This document shows, piece by piece, positions 51,318 through 59,502 of a DNA stretch of 64,000 nt. Source of the stretch: Treponema sp. UBA1793 (lineage in GTDB: Bacteria > Spirochaetota > Spirochaetia > Treponematales > Treponemataceae); NCBI GenBank assembly GCA_002314445.1, contig DCFX01000020.1:1-64000 (forward strand), written 5' to 3'. The position numbers and the translations under genes are program-made. Position 1 is the stretch's first letter; the number at the start of each line of letters is the position of its first letter. The notes under the pieces were generated by a model. It had not been told where the DNA came from. It saw nothing but the letters and a program-made list of their open reading frames with translations, and ran no database searches.

Positions 51318-53324
51318 ATGAAGCTTAATACAAAATTTTCACTCATTGTTTTGTGGGCTGTTTTTCAATTCAGTATTCTGGCTTTTGTAGCCCTATACGG
51401 ATCGAATATTGTCCAACGCATGAAGAATTATCAATATCTGCAGGCTGATCTTCAGTACAGTCTTGCTGATATTGATAATTTTATATGCTCTGTTGATTAT
51501 CGTGGTGTTGATACAACAACAGTTTATACTGACTGGAAAACTAAAACTAATCACTTAGCCGATATAATGAACAGTATAGCAACAGATCCGGTTACCCGTT
51601 ACTTTCCGGACTTCTTTAAACAGAGTCAGGAGAATACCATTACCATCTGGAACAGCATAAGAGCCGGTTTTAATGTGCTTGACCCGGTTCTGCAGCGTAT
51701 GCAGGAGACAAAAATACCGGAGAGTGAGATTGCCCAGCAGGTTAAATGGTATGGTTTCCGTTTTGCAAAGGGACGCTATCCTTACTCTCAGCCTGTGCAG
51801 TATCTCAATGATCAGCTTGAATTTTTTGACCTTCAGAATCTGAATATTTATGCCGGCACAAAAAGGCTTGGGGATTCCATCGTAAAGCTTTCGGAAGACT
51901 TTACAAAAGTCCTCAAAACAGCAGAAAGACTTTACGTCGTCATAGAACTGGTGTTTTGTGTCATTGCTGCAGTCGTTTTGTATTTCTCGCTTATTATAGT
52001 TACTACAAGAATAAGCAGACGGATCAAGCGGATACAGGCAATGTCCGCAAAACTGACTGAGAAGGATTTTACTGTTTCCATCGTTCCATCCGGCAGTACG
52101 GAAATGAGCAGCCTGATGGCAAATATGAATCGAATGGTAACGGAACTTAATGATTTTTTTCTCATTGTAAAAAAAACGGCATCCCGTGCGATTTCATCAG
52201 GGTACTCAATAAACGATTCTGCCAATAGTACGGCAGCGGCAACCGCAGAGATTAATGCAAATATTGAATCAATCACGAAAGAATTTGATCAGATAAACGA
52301 ATCCGTTGAGCGTGTTGCAAAAGCGATTGAGGAAATCGATGGCGAAGTTGATGTCCTTGTGCGGGATAACAATGCGCAGACTAAAGCTATAGACGACAGT
52401 GACAAGGCTGTTGAAGATATGTCCATGACGCTTGGGCGGATCAGCGGAAAAGCTGCCGAACGGACAAAGAGTGCAGAAGAAATGAGGGAACTTGTTGCCG
52501 ACGGTGATGAAAAAATATCTGCAACGAATGATTTACTGGAGCAGATTACTTCCAGCCTTGATGAAATCGGTGAAATCGTTACGATAATAGATACGGTAGC
52601 GGAGCAGACAAATCTGCTGTCAATGAATGCCGCAATAGAATCAGCCCATGCAGGCGAAGCCGGAAAAGGGTTTGCGGTAGTTTCCGAGGAAATACGAAAT
52701 CTTGCCGAATCAACGGCTGACAATGCAAAAAAAATAGGCGATTCAATTAATAAAATCGTACAAAATGCGACAGCTGCCAACAAATCAAGCAATGCAGCAG
52801 CTGAAGCGTTCAGGAAGGTTAGTGAGCATTCCGAGCAGATGATTGACTCTCTGAATGAAATAACGGGCGGTATTGAAAAAATTGATGAAACAACAAAGCA
52901 GATTACATCCAAGACAAATGACACGGCTGTTACTGCTGATAAGATAAACGGATACTGTCAGAACCTTTCCGTGCAGCAGAAGAATATTTCTACAGAAATG
53001 AAATCAATGACGGGCTTGTTCAGCGAAGCTGTCGCAGGAATAAAAGAGATAAGGACAGGAACAGAGGACATCGTAAAGCGGATGTCTGCAGTCGGCGAAA
53101 AAAGTGAAGAAAGTTATAAGAATATGACGGAACTGGAAAATATCCTTGAAGAATTCAAAACAAAGGATATTGTTAATGATATCGTCAAAAGAACAGATGA
53201 CGATGTGAAAATCGAAAATATTATTTCGCCGGAACTCAAAGCAGAAATAGAAGCAGGCGTTCCATCTGGTAAACGTGAAACCATAGATTTTGATCCGGAC
53301 GCAGTTGAAGAATATAAACCGTAA
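51318..53324 (+). CDS. Methyl-accepting chemotaxis protein
   Basis: Chemoreceptor of 668 residues: N-terminal helix about 8-29, periplasmic four-helix-like domain about 30-205 (no Cache signature), second helix about 208-230, HAMP, and signalling coiled coil with QTNLLSMNAAIESAHAGEAG near residue 440. The tail beyond the coiled coil (about 610-668) is acidic and unusually long, with no CheR pentapeptide. AAGGA lies before the ATG. It ends 16 bases from the convergent permease stop. Confidence 0.9.
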   Translation: MKLNTKFSLIVLWAVFQFSILAFVALYGSNIVQRMKNYQYLQADLQYSLADIDNFICSVDYRGVDTTTVYTDWKTKTNHLADIMNSIATDPVTRYFPDFFKQSQENTITIWNSIRAGFNVLDPVLQRMQETKIPESEIAQQVKWYGFRFAKGRYPYSQPVQYLNDQLEFFDLQNLNIYAGTKRLGDSIVKLSEDFTKVLKTAERLYVVIELVFCVIAAVVLYFSLIIVTTRISRRIKRIQAMSAKLTEKDFTVSIVPSGSTEMSSLMANMNRMVTELNDFFLIVKKTASRAISSGYSINDSANSTAAATAEINANIESITKEFDQINESVERVAKAIEEIDGEVDVLVRDNNAQTKAIDDSDKAVEDMSMTLGRISGKAAERTKSAEEMRELVADGDEKISATNDLLEQITSSLDEIGEIVTIIDTVAEQTNLLSMNAAIESAHAGEAGKGFAVVSEEIRNLAESTADNAKKIGDSINKIVQNATAANKSSNAAAEAFRKVSEHSEQMIDSLNEITGGIEKIDETTKQITSKTNDTAVTADKINGYCQNLSVQQKNISTEMKSMTGLFSEAVAGIKEIRTGTEDIVKRMSAVGEKSEESYKNMTELENILEEFKTKDIVNDIVKRTDDDVKIENIISPELKAEIEAGVPSGKRETIDFDPDAVEEYKP

Positions 53325-53340
53325 TGAATCCGTCTGATAA

Positions 53341-54174
53341 TTAATTTCCGGAGTTTTTTCCAGGTTCAATGAAAATAAGTATAATTGCCACTATATAAGG
53401 AAATGAAAGAAGCAGCGGTGTTGAGATATGCGGAAGTACATTCTGCAAATTGGCAGCAAAATATTCGGCAGCACACATGGCTGCAACCGCAATAATAGTT
53501 CCCGTGCTTGTTCTCTTTCCCAAAAAAACGGCAGCGAGGGCAAGCCATCCCTTTCCGCTTGATATGTTGGGAACGAAGGACGAAAGACGGATTGCAAGTA
53601 TGCAGCCGGCACATGATGCGTATACTGCAGCAAGGCATCCCGCCAGTACTCTGGTGCGGGAAACATTTATACCCTTTGAAAGCAATACGTCAGAATTAGT
53701 TCCCGTTATCCGTATGTACAATCCCCGTTTTGTCACGAAAAGAAAGATAATGCCGGCTGCTGTGAGAATGCATGCCGCAATAAACGTACTGTACCTTGCC
53801 GGTACTGCCTGAAATGTAAAGAGAGGGGATGTCAGTACGCCTCTTGTGCCGAATATTTCGGCTGATAACAATGATACGATGGCGCCGGAAAAAATATTAA
53901 GGGCAAGTGCTGCAAGGAACGGGTTTGCGTGTACCTGTTCTACTGCAGTTAAAAAGAGTAATATGAATGCTGTACTGCATACGACAGAAAGTATACATCC
54001 TGCAGCGGGGGACTTCGTTAATACGGTAAATGCATAGCAGAGGAAGGCTGATAGATTTATTATACCGTCAATAAAAACTGCCGTACGGCCCGCGTATTCA
54101 CTTATAAGGGCTCCAAACGAAGCAAGAAGAAGCGGTGACGATAAAAATAAAATATTAAGAATGATGTCTGTCAT
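53341..54174 (-). CDS. Nucleoside ABC transporter permease (BMP system, second)
   Basis: RbsC-like (BPD_transp_2) permease of 277 residues, about eight hydrophobic helices, with the loop TRGLYIRITGTNSDVLLSKGINVSRTR, here split in description as the ITGTN...GIN motif typical of the YufQ/PnrE half. It overlaps the end of the first permease gene by 20 bases (54155-54174) with GGGAGG before its ATG, so translation is coupled. It completes the BMP-ATPase-permease-permease operon on the minus strand. Confidence 0.88.
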   Translation of the reverse strand: MTDIILNILFLSSPLLLASFGALISEYAGRTAVFIDGIINLSAFLCYAFTVLTKSPAAGCILSVVCSTAFILLFLTAVEQVHANPFLAALALNIFSGAIVSLLSAEIFGTRGVLTSPLFTFQAVPARYSTFIAACILTAAGIIFLFVTKRGLYIRITGTNSDVLLSKGINVSRTRVLAGCLAAVYASCAGCILAIRLSSFVPNISSGKGWLALAAVFLGKRTSTGTIIAVAAMCAAEYFAANLQNVLPHISTPLLLSFPYIVAIILIFIEPGKNSGN

Positions 54175-55174
54175 GTCTCATACCTCCCGCATACTGGATT
54201 GAAATGCATGCAAGCATCACACCTTGTATAAGCAGATTTATATCAAACCCGGAATTGTAATTCAGTGAAACCCTGTCTGCCGAAGTAAATATCCACGATA
54301 AAATAAGACTTGAAGGAATGACTGCGGCGGGATTAGATGCAGCAATGAGTGCGCATGACAATGCATCCCAGCCCATGCCGCTGTAGAATCCTGAATGACA
54401 CGTGTAGTATGTTCCTGTGACTGCTATAAATCCTGTTATACCATGCAGCGCGCCCGATATAATAAGTGAACTGTATATTATTTTTTTTCTGGAATATCCG
54501 CAGTATGCTGCAAATTCATTTGATATGCCTGTTATCTGCAGCTGTTTTCCGTATCCTGTGCGGTAGATAAGATACCAGCCAAGAATGCATAATAACGGCG
54601 CAGACAGGGAAATGACAGAGAGGGGAGAAGGATTCAGTATGTGGGGGAATCTTACTGATTCTCTTATGAAAGGTGTTGCAAGCAGATTTCCGTATGAACC
54701 GCGGAATTTTCCGGCAATGAGTGAATCGATGAACGGTATTACCGCTGCGGATATAAGAAACGTAGTAAGCAGAATACTTGCATTTTTCAATTCCTTGAGA
54801 AGGGCGGAAAGCAGCGCCATAAGCGCAGGTACTGCAACAGCGGCTGCAAATGCGCAGAGCAGTGAAACAGAAGGCGGCATGTTTTCGGTCAGATTGAGAA
54901 CTATGGCAGCAGCAAATCCCCCTGCATAAATTTGTCCTTCTCCGCCGAGATTAAATTCTCCGGTCGTTAAAATGATGGCATCTCCCAGACCTGCAGCCAT
55001 AAACAGAGTTGCAGTGTTCAATACAGCTCCCAAATAATAGCCGGAAGTGAATGAACCTGTCAGAAAATCAGACGCTGCCGAAAAAGTGTGTGAAGAGACA
55101 ACAAGCAGAATCATTGTAAAGAGAAGGCCTGTAAAAACTGGCAGTGCCTTTGAAGAAAGTATGTTGCGGTTCAC
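54155..55174 (-). CDS. Nucleoside ABC transporter permease (BMP system, first)
   Basis: RbsC-like permease of 339 residues with about nine hydrophobic helices and the cytoplasmic loop ITGISNEFAAYCGYSRKK of the YufP/PnrD half; GEFNLGGEGQIYAGGFAA near residue 70 is a strong family marker. The start codon is GTG (55174) with AGGAG six bases upstream. A 106-base gap with a perfect 14-bp palindrome separates it from the ATPase gene. Confidence 0.88.
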   Translation of the reverse strand: MNRNILSSKALPVFTGLLFTMILLVVSSHTFSAASDFLTGSFTSGYYLGAVLNTATLFMAAGLGDAIILTTGEFNLGGEGQIYAGGFAAAIVLNLTENMPPSVSLLCAFAAAVAVPALMALLSALLKELKNASILLTTFLISAAVIPFIDSLIAGKFRGSYGNLLATPFIRESVRFPHILNPSPLSVISLSAPLLCILGWYLIYRTGYGKQLQITGISNEFAAYCGYSRKKIIYSSLIISGALHGITGFIAVTGTYYTCHSGFYSGMGWDALSCALIAASNPAAVIPSSLILSWIFTSADRVSLNYNSGFDINLLIQGVMLACISIQYAGGMRHDRHHS

Positions 55175-55264
55175 GGATACTCCTGAAAAAAACTAAGCGT
55201 TGTCTGTCCGCCATAGACGGCGCAAAACAAAGTTTTAAAATAACGCATTCTATTTTCTGATTGT

Positions 55265-55278
55265 AACGTATATACGTT
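55265..55278. promoter_or_regulatory. 14-bp perfect palindrome downstream of the ATPase gene
   Basis: AACGTATATACGTT lies two bases after the ATPase stop codon and about 90 bases before the first permease start. No clear promoter is adjacent. Could be a regulatory site or an mRNA processing hairpin in the operon. Confidence 0.35.
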
Positions 55279-55280
55279 CA

Positions 55281-56756
55281 TTAGTCTTCCTTTGTCAGTT
55301 TTCCACCTTCAAGGGTATAAACAGTACTGCATATTTCCACGGGAAACTCCGAAGAAGACAGAATAAGTACTATACAGCCTTTTGCAGCAAGGGAACCGAG
55401 CAGTTTTGTTGTGCGGTCTGCAGTCTGCATATCAAGCCCCTGCAGCGGTTCACAGGCTATAATAAACTGAGGATCCGTATCAAGCTCGCGGGCAATGATG
55501 AGGCGCTGCAGCATACCACCTGATAAGGCCGCTGCCGTTTCATCCGGAAGAATGGTAATATCTGCCCTCTTTATAATTTTTTCCGCATATGCGTTATCTA
55601 CCATCCCTTTTTTCATTGCACAAAGAAGCTGCCCGATGGTAAGCTGCGGATTTGATGCACGGAATGTTCTATCGGATGGAATCAGTGCCGTGCGTATCCC
55701 TGACTTTTTCCTGAGAAAGGCAGGTGAAAATTTTCCCGATTTGAGATGCACACAATGTTTTACATCTGCTGTCTGCAGAATGCAGGTACCTGTCATGTGC
55801 GTTGTTTCCATCCCGGTTATGACATTTTCAAGCGTGCCGAGACCGCTTTCCTGCAGTCCTTTTATAAGTGTAAGTTTTCCGCATTCCGCCGAAAAAGAAA
55901 TGTCAAACAGCCCCGGTCTCTTTCTTGGGCGGACTGTAACTCCGGAAAAGGAAACAGCACATTTCATTCCGCATGCATCGCCGCATGGCCCGCGGCGGCA
56001 TTCATATTCACTCCCGTTTTCAGGAGTCTGTACAGTATTACTTCTTCCGGCACGCTGCTCATTTTCTTCTGTCCCGAAAGTTTTACTGTTTTCATACTGT
56101 TCAGCAGACATGCCCTTCCGCAGAACGGTCACTGTATCAGTATAAAGTTCCGCTTCCTGCATAATGTGTGTTATGACGATTATGTTCATACCGCCATTTG
56201 CAAGTTCCCTGATATTTGCATACAGTGCGCGGCGCTGTTCCCAGTCAAGCAGTGCTGACGGCTCGTCGAGGATGAGCACCTGCGGTTTGCATGCAAGGGC
56301 TGCAATGAGCGACGTGTAAAAACGTTCATCGCCGCCAAGATGGGCGACAAGCGTATGCATATCAAGCTGAGGAGCCCATCTTTTTTTTATAGTGGCGATT
56401 TCCTGCAGTATTTTTTTATGCCCGTCTTTTTTGACTTCTGTGCTGTATTCTATCCCCAACAGAATATTTTCCTTTACGGAGATATCGTCGGCAAGAAGAG
56501 GGCGCTGCTGTACACAGAGTATACCCTTTTCTACAGCATCCCGGGGAGAGGCGAAGCGGACAGCTTTTCCGTCTGCGAGAATGGCCCCCCCGTCGAACGG
56601 GAGCGCTCCACTCAGGATAGCAGCTGTAGTTGATTTCCCTGTTCCGTTTTCTCCAAGGAGCGCATGTATTCTGCCTCCCTGAAATACAACGGAAAGATTG
56701 TCGAGCACTGTTTTATGCAGATACTGTTTTGAAACATGGGAAAGTTCTATATCCAT
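55281..56756 (-). CDS. Nucleoside ABC transporter ATP-binding protein with two half-degenerate domains
   Basis: Tandem-domain ATPase of 491 residues (RbsA/PnrC type). Domain 1 (about 1-225) has intact Walker A GENGTGKST (35-43) and Walker B VLILDEP, but its signature is degenerate (LGGDERF). Domain 2 (about 265-491) has a broken Walker A (GLQESGLGTLE, no Lys) but an intact signature LSGGMLQR. Only the composite site pairing Walker A of domain 1 with the signature of domain 2 should hydrolyse ATP. A spacer rich in C, E and G (about 225-260) is longer than usual. Four bases separate it from the binding protein gene. Confidence 0.88.
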   Translation of the reverse strand: MDIELSHVSKQYLHKTVLDNLSVVFQGGRIHALLGENGTGKSTTAAILSGALPFDGGAILADGKAVRFASPRDAVEKGILCVQQRPLLADDISVKENILLGIEYSTEVKKDGHKKILQEIATIKKRWAPQLDMHTLVAHLGGDERFYTSLIAALACKPQVLILDEPSALLDWEQRRALYANIRELANGGMNIIVITHIMQEAELYTDTVTVLRKGMSAEQYENSKTFGTEENEQRAGRSNTVQTPENGSEYECRRGPCGDACGMKCAVSFSGVTVRPRKRPGLFDISFSAECGKLTLIKGLQESGLGTLENVITGMETTHMTGTCILQTADVKHCVHLKSGKFSPAFLRKKSGIRTALIPSDRTFRASNPQLTIGQLLCAMKKGMVDNAYAEKIIKRADITILPDETAAALSGGMLQRLIIARELDTDPQFIIACEPLQGLDMQTADRTTKLLGSLAAKGCIVLILSSSEFPVEICSTVYTLEGGKLTKED

Positions 56757-56760
56757 ATTG

Positions 56761-57771
56761 CTAATCTTGCGGCAGCAGCAGTTTTCCGTTTCTTATTTGT
56801 TCTACGATTTCCGCCATTTTTGTCCGCATGTCGTCCGTAATAACAGGATTGCTATTACCAGGGGCTATAGCAAAATTGATATAGCCGTCTGCAATACCGA
56901 CTGTTTTTGCCGTTCCCCATTCGGTTTTTCCCTCAAGATATGTCGTTGTTATTTCATCAGCCATTTCAGTCTGGCTGAGGGCAGCACAGGAAATGATATT
57001 TCCCGGAGCCTTATCGAAGGAAGTTTCGTCAAAAAATACAAGATATTTTCCATTTTCCTTTGCAGAGCTCAGGACTCCCTGTGCTGCGCCGCCGCAAACC
57101 GGCAGAATTACGTCGATTCCTGCCTTATACATAGCATTTGCAAGTTCTGAACCTTTTGAGGCATCATACCAGTTGCCGATGATGCGGAAATCTACAGTCG
57201 TTCCTGCGGCCGCAGCCTCTGCACCTTCTTTGTAACCGGGTAGAATTACATTGTTCATAACAGGATATTCCTGCGCAGTGATAAGTCCGATTTTGTGCGA
57301 TTTTGATACAAGTCCCGCCATATATCCGGTAATGTATGACTGCTCATGCTGGTTATAGCGGATTGTTGCAATATTCCTGTTTCCCGCCTTATACGCATCA
57401 AACAGTATGAATTTCTGGGATGGAAACTGCTGAGTAAGCGGTTCGACAAGTTCCGGCAGCGACGGATTTGATGAAATAATGACGCTGTATTTACCTTCTG
57501 CTGCAAGTGCTGTTAATTTTGAATACCATTCTGCCTGATTAGTGCCGGCTTCGAGAATGGTCAGCACTGCCTGTTCTTTTTGTTCCTTTCCTGCGTTATA
57601 AGAATCAGCAGCACTTTTTACACCGTCAGCGAGCATTTCATAAATCGGGCTGTCAGCTATGATTCCGGGAATAAAAACCGCAACGGACTGTGTTTTTACA
57701 TTTTTTCCGCTGCAGGATACTGCAGCAAACGATACGATGACTGCAGCAAAAATAAGAGCTATTCTTTTCAT
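56761..57771 (-). CDS. pnrA: BMP-family nucleoside-binding lipoprotein (PnrA/TmpC-like)
   Basis: Substrate-binding lipoprotein of 336 residues. The signal peptide ends in a lipobox (AAVSC) at about residue 20. The BMP fold is recognisable in VAVFIPGIIADSPIYEMLADG, EQSYITGYMAGLV and VILPVCGGAAQGVL. In treponemes the family binds purine nucleosides. I start at the ATG at 57771 (MKRIALIF), with AAGGA seven bases upstream; the longer frame is not supported. First gene of the operon, behind a promoter with a palindrome in its spacer. Confidence 0.88.
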   Translation of the reverse strand: MKRIALIFAAVIVSFAAVSCSGKNVKTQSVAVFIPGIIADSPIYEMLADGVKSAADSYNAGKEQKEQAVLTILEAGTNQAEWYSKLTALAAEGKYSVIISSNPSLPELVEPLTQQFPSQKFILFDAYKAGNRNIATIRYNQHEQSYITGYMAGLVSKSHKIGLITAQEYPVMNNVILPGYKEGAEAAAAGTTVDFRIIGNWYDASKGSELANAMYKAGIDVILPVCGGAAQGVLSSAKENGKYLVFFDETSFDKAPGNIISCAALSQTEMADEITTTYLEGKTEWGTAKTVGIADGYINFAIAPGNSNPVITDDMRTKMAEIVEQIRNGKLLLPQD

Positions 57772-57797
57772 AAAACTATCCTTGTCATGACACAGGA

Positions 57798-57826
57798 AAT
57801 ATAGTTTTATATAAAACAAAAGTCAA
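57798..57826 (-). promoter_or_regulatory. Promoter and operator of the nucleoside ABC operon
   Basis: Minus strand: TTGACT (57826-57821), 17 bases, TATATT (57803-57798). The spacer holds the perfect 14-bp palindrome GTTTTATATAAAAC (57804-57817). A related half-site arrangement, GTTTTA-G-TATAAC, lies over the marR promoter (58273-58285), so MarR encoded just upstream is the likely ligand. Confidence 0.7.
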
Positions 57827-57836
57827 CTGCTTTTTC

Positions 57837-58271
57837 TTATTTTTCAAAATTTTCCGCAATCCGCGTAAGATACCCGCAAACCTGCTGCTGCTCATCTGCC
57901 GAAAACCCCTTATAAAACGTTTTGAGCAGTTCACCTGACAGATCCGCTGTTATTTCGTTATATTTTCTGCCTTTTGCAGTAAGTGAAATAAGTTTGCTGC
58001 GTGCATCGGCAGGACTTTCAATGCTCTTTACAAAACCTTCCTGCTCGAGTTTCCGTACAAGTACAGTTGCTGTAGATTTGTCGCGGTTTATCCGCTGAGC
58101 CAGTTCTTTCATTTGAAGAGAATCCTGAAGGGAAAGCTGAAACAATATAAAACCGTGAGAAGAGACAAAATGGGGGAGTCCCTTTTCTGCGAGACGCTTC
58201 GTGAGAAAATCTGCAGTATCGGAATGAATCCGTGACAGCAGCGACATGCTTGAATTAATGTCATTTTTCAT
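57837..58271 (-). CDS. MarR-family transcriptional regulator
   Basis: Winged-helix regulator of 144 residues. The DNA-binding region (about 50-110) contains DSLQMKELAQRINRDKSTATVLVRKLEQEGFVKS in two readable parts, LAQRINRDKSTATVLVRKL and EQEGFV, then the wing SPADARSKLISLTAKG. It stops 11 bases upstream of the nucleoside ABC promoter, in the same direction, and probably regulates it. No ribosome site; TATACT lies exactly six bases before the ATG, so the mRNA should be leaderless. Inducer unknown. Confidence 0.9.
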   Translation of the reverse strand: MKNDINSSMSLLSRIHSDTADFLTKRLAEKGLPHFVSSHGFILFQLSLQDSLQMKELAQRINRDKSTATVLVRKLEQEGFVKSIESPADARSKLISLTAKGRKYNEITADLSGELLKTFYKGFSADEQQQVCGYLTRIAENFEK

Positions 58272-58277
58272 GGTTTT

Positions 58278-58306
58278 AGTATAACCTTTGTTGCTTTTGA
58301 ACGCAA
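58278..58306 (-). promoter_or_regulatory. marR promoter, predicted leaderless
   Basis: Minus strand: TTGCGT (58306-58301), 17 bases, TATACT (58283-58278), six bases, ATG (58271). The pseudo-palindrome GTTTTA-G-TATAAC (58273-58285) covers the -10 and may allow autoregulation. Confidence 0.6.
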
Positions 58307-58319
58307 ATAGATGTAATAT
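58291..58319 (+). promoter_or_regulatory. Divergent promoter of the membrane protein gene, predicted leaderless
   Basis: TTGCTT (58291-58296), 17 bases, TAATAT (58314-58319), six bases, ATG (58326). It overlaps the marR promoter back to back within a 54-base gap. Confidence 0.6.
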
Positions 58320-58325
58320 AAAAAT

Positions 58326-59111
58326 ATGTATTTATTTTTCATCAAAAAGAATTTTTGCGACGGCTGGGATAATATGATGGCTGTTATTATTCCAAACCTT
58401 ATTGTCCTTGCCGGAATACTTGGATTTACTTCCCTTATCTACGTTTCCAGAAATATAGTGCCGCTTGCTGTCATCTTTCTTTTTCTGGCTTTAATTGCAA
58501 TTTCTATTTTGACCTTTGCGTTTGGAGATTCTGCTGCGCAGATTGCGAATTTCGGCGGAGTGCACGTTGCTGATTACTTTAAAGCAATACCAGGATGCAT
58601 AAAAGACGGAGCCCTGTTCGGTCTTCTGACCGGATGTATTGTTGTAGCAACGTATGTAAGTATTCCTTTTTATTTTGCACAGAAATCCCTCATCAGTATT
58701 TTTATAGGTGCTCTGTTTACGTGGGTTGTCGTTATAGTACTTCTCGCACTTCAGTGGTTTGTGGCAATCCGGTCTCTCATGCATAACGATTTTAAAAAAT
58801 GCCTCAAAAAATGTTTTATCATTTTCTTTGACAATACAGGATTTTCACTATTTATGGCATTATACACGCTCGTACTGCTTGCATTGTCCATTCTGATGGT
58901 AGGGCTGCTTCCCTCTGCGGCGGGCATTACCCTGGGTCAGGTAAATGCACTGCGTCTGCGGCTGTATAAGTATGATTATCTCGAGAAACATCCGGAGTTA
59001 AAGACTTCAAAGGACCGTAAATATATTCCCTGGACAGAGCTTATTCAGGATGATAAGGAAATGCTCGGTCCCCGTTCATTTAAATCATTTATATTCCCCT
59101 GGAAGGAATAG
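58326..59111 (+). CDS. Uncharacterised polytopic membrane protein (DUF624-like)
   Basis: Protein of 261 residues with five or six hydrophobic helices (for example LIVLAGILGFTSLIYVS and ILSI-type LALSILMVGLLPSAAG). The start FFIKKNFCDGWDNMMAVIIPN resembles the beginning of YesL/DUF624 proteins. The cytoplasmic C-terminus (about 215-261) is polar and ends in a hydrophobic FIFPWKE. Divergent from marR with shared promoter region, so co-regulation is possible. Function unknown. Confidence 0.65.
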   Translation: MYLFFIKKNFCDGWDNMMAVIIPNLIVLAGILGFTSLIYVSRNIVPLAVIFLFLALIAISILTFAFGDSAAQIANFGGVHVADYFKAIPGCIKDGALFGLLTGCIVVATYVSIPFYFAQKSLISIFIGALFTWVVVIVLLALQWFVAIRSLMHNDFKKCLKKCFIIFFDNTGFSLFMALYTLVLLALSILMVGLLPSAAGITLGQVNALRLRLYKYDYLEKHPELKTSKDRKYIPWTELIQDDKEMLGPRSFKSFIFPWKE

Positions 59112-59194
59112 AAAACTGATCGTGCACGGATGGTTTACGATACTATTTTTGATGATTTTGCTTGCATTTCTGTGAAAGTGTGATAATATTCTAA

Positions 59195-59433
59195 GTGGTG
59201 AGAGGAACAGAGCGTGTGAAGCACGCGGAATGGTAAAGAAATACCATTTATGACCAGCACAGTGGAGGGCAGCCAATGACTGAAAATCCGCCGTTCAGAG
59301 TAGAGTGCATAGTCACCATTTAATTGCTTTCGACCAGCCTGCAGAGGCTGAGTATGAAGAGACGGTCAACAGACTCAACCAGGATAGAGTTATCTGTGAC
59401 CCACAAATGCCGGCGTTAGGCCGGCTTTTTTGT
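59195..59433 (+). ncRNA. Probable stand-alone structured RNA of about 240 nt
   Basis: A 624-base stretch without a gene holds a unit with its own promoter-like sequence (TTGCTT 59158-59163, GATAAT 59182-59187) and intrinsic terminator. Ends pair with each other: GTGG (59195-59198) with CCAC (59401-59404) and ACAGA (59207-59211) with TCTGT (59393-59397). Inside lie GCGTG/CACGC (59212-59226), AATGGTA/TACCATT (59229-59248) and CAGCCT/AGGCTG (59335-59350). I cannot match it to tmRNA, SRP RNA, RNase P RNA, 6S RNA or a known riboswitch. No frame of note runs through it. Confidence 0.65.
59409..59431 (+). terminator. Intrinsic terminator of the structured RNA
   Basis: GCCGGC (59409-59414), loop GTTAG, GCCGGC (59420-59425), then six T residues. 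Strong, plus-strand direction. Confidence 0.9.
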
Positions 59434-59465
59434 TCCCTGTGAAGAATTTTTCCGCCGGTAATTTT

Positions 59466-59500
59466 ATTCATGCGGAGGGTTTAATACCCCGACGCTTGCG
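59466..59500. repeat. Dispersed repeat, copy B
   Basis: Second occurrence of TGCGGAGGGTTTAATACC (59471-59488; copy A at 17584-17597), here followed by CCGACGCTTGCGG. It abuts the possible MITE. Confidence 0.55.
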
Positions 59501-59502
59501 GT

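Noticed and set aside
55205..55225. Third copy of the CCGCCAT hairpin near the permease gene
   Set aside because: CCGCCATAGACGGCG is only superficially like CCGCCATGGATGGCGG and lacks the rest of the 128-bp unit.
59195..59433. RNase P RNA, tmRNA, SRP RNA or 6S RNA
   Set aside because: The conserved cores I would expect (GAGGAAAGTCC for RNase P, GGAAG tip for SRP, tRNA-like ends for tmRNA, a single long hairpin for 6S) are not present.
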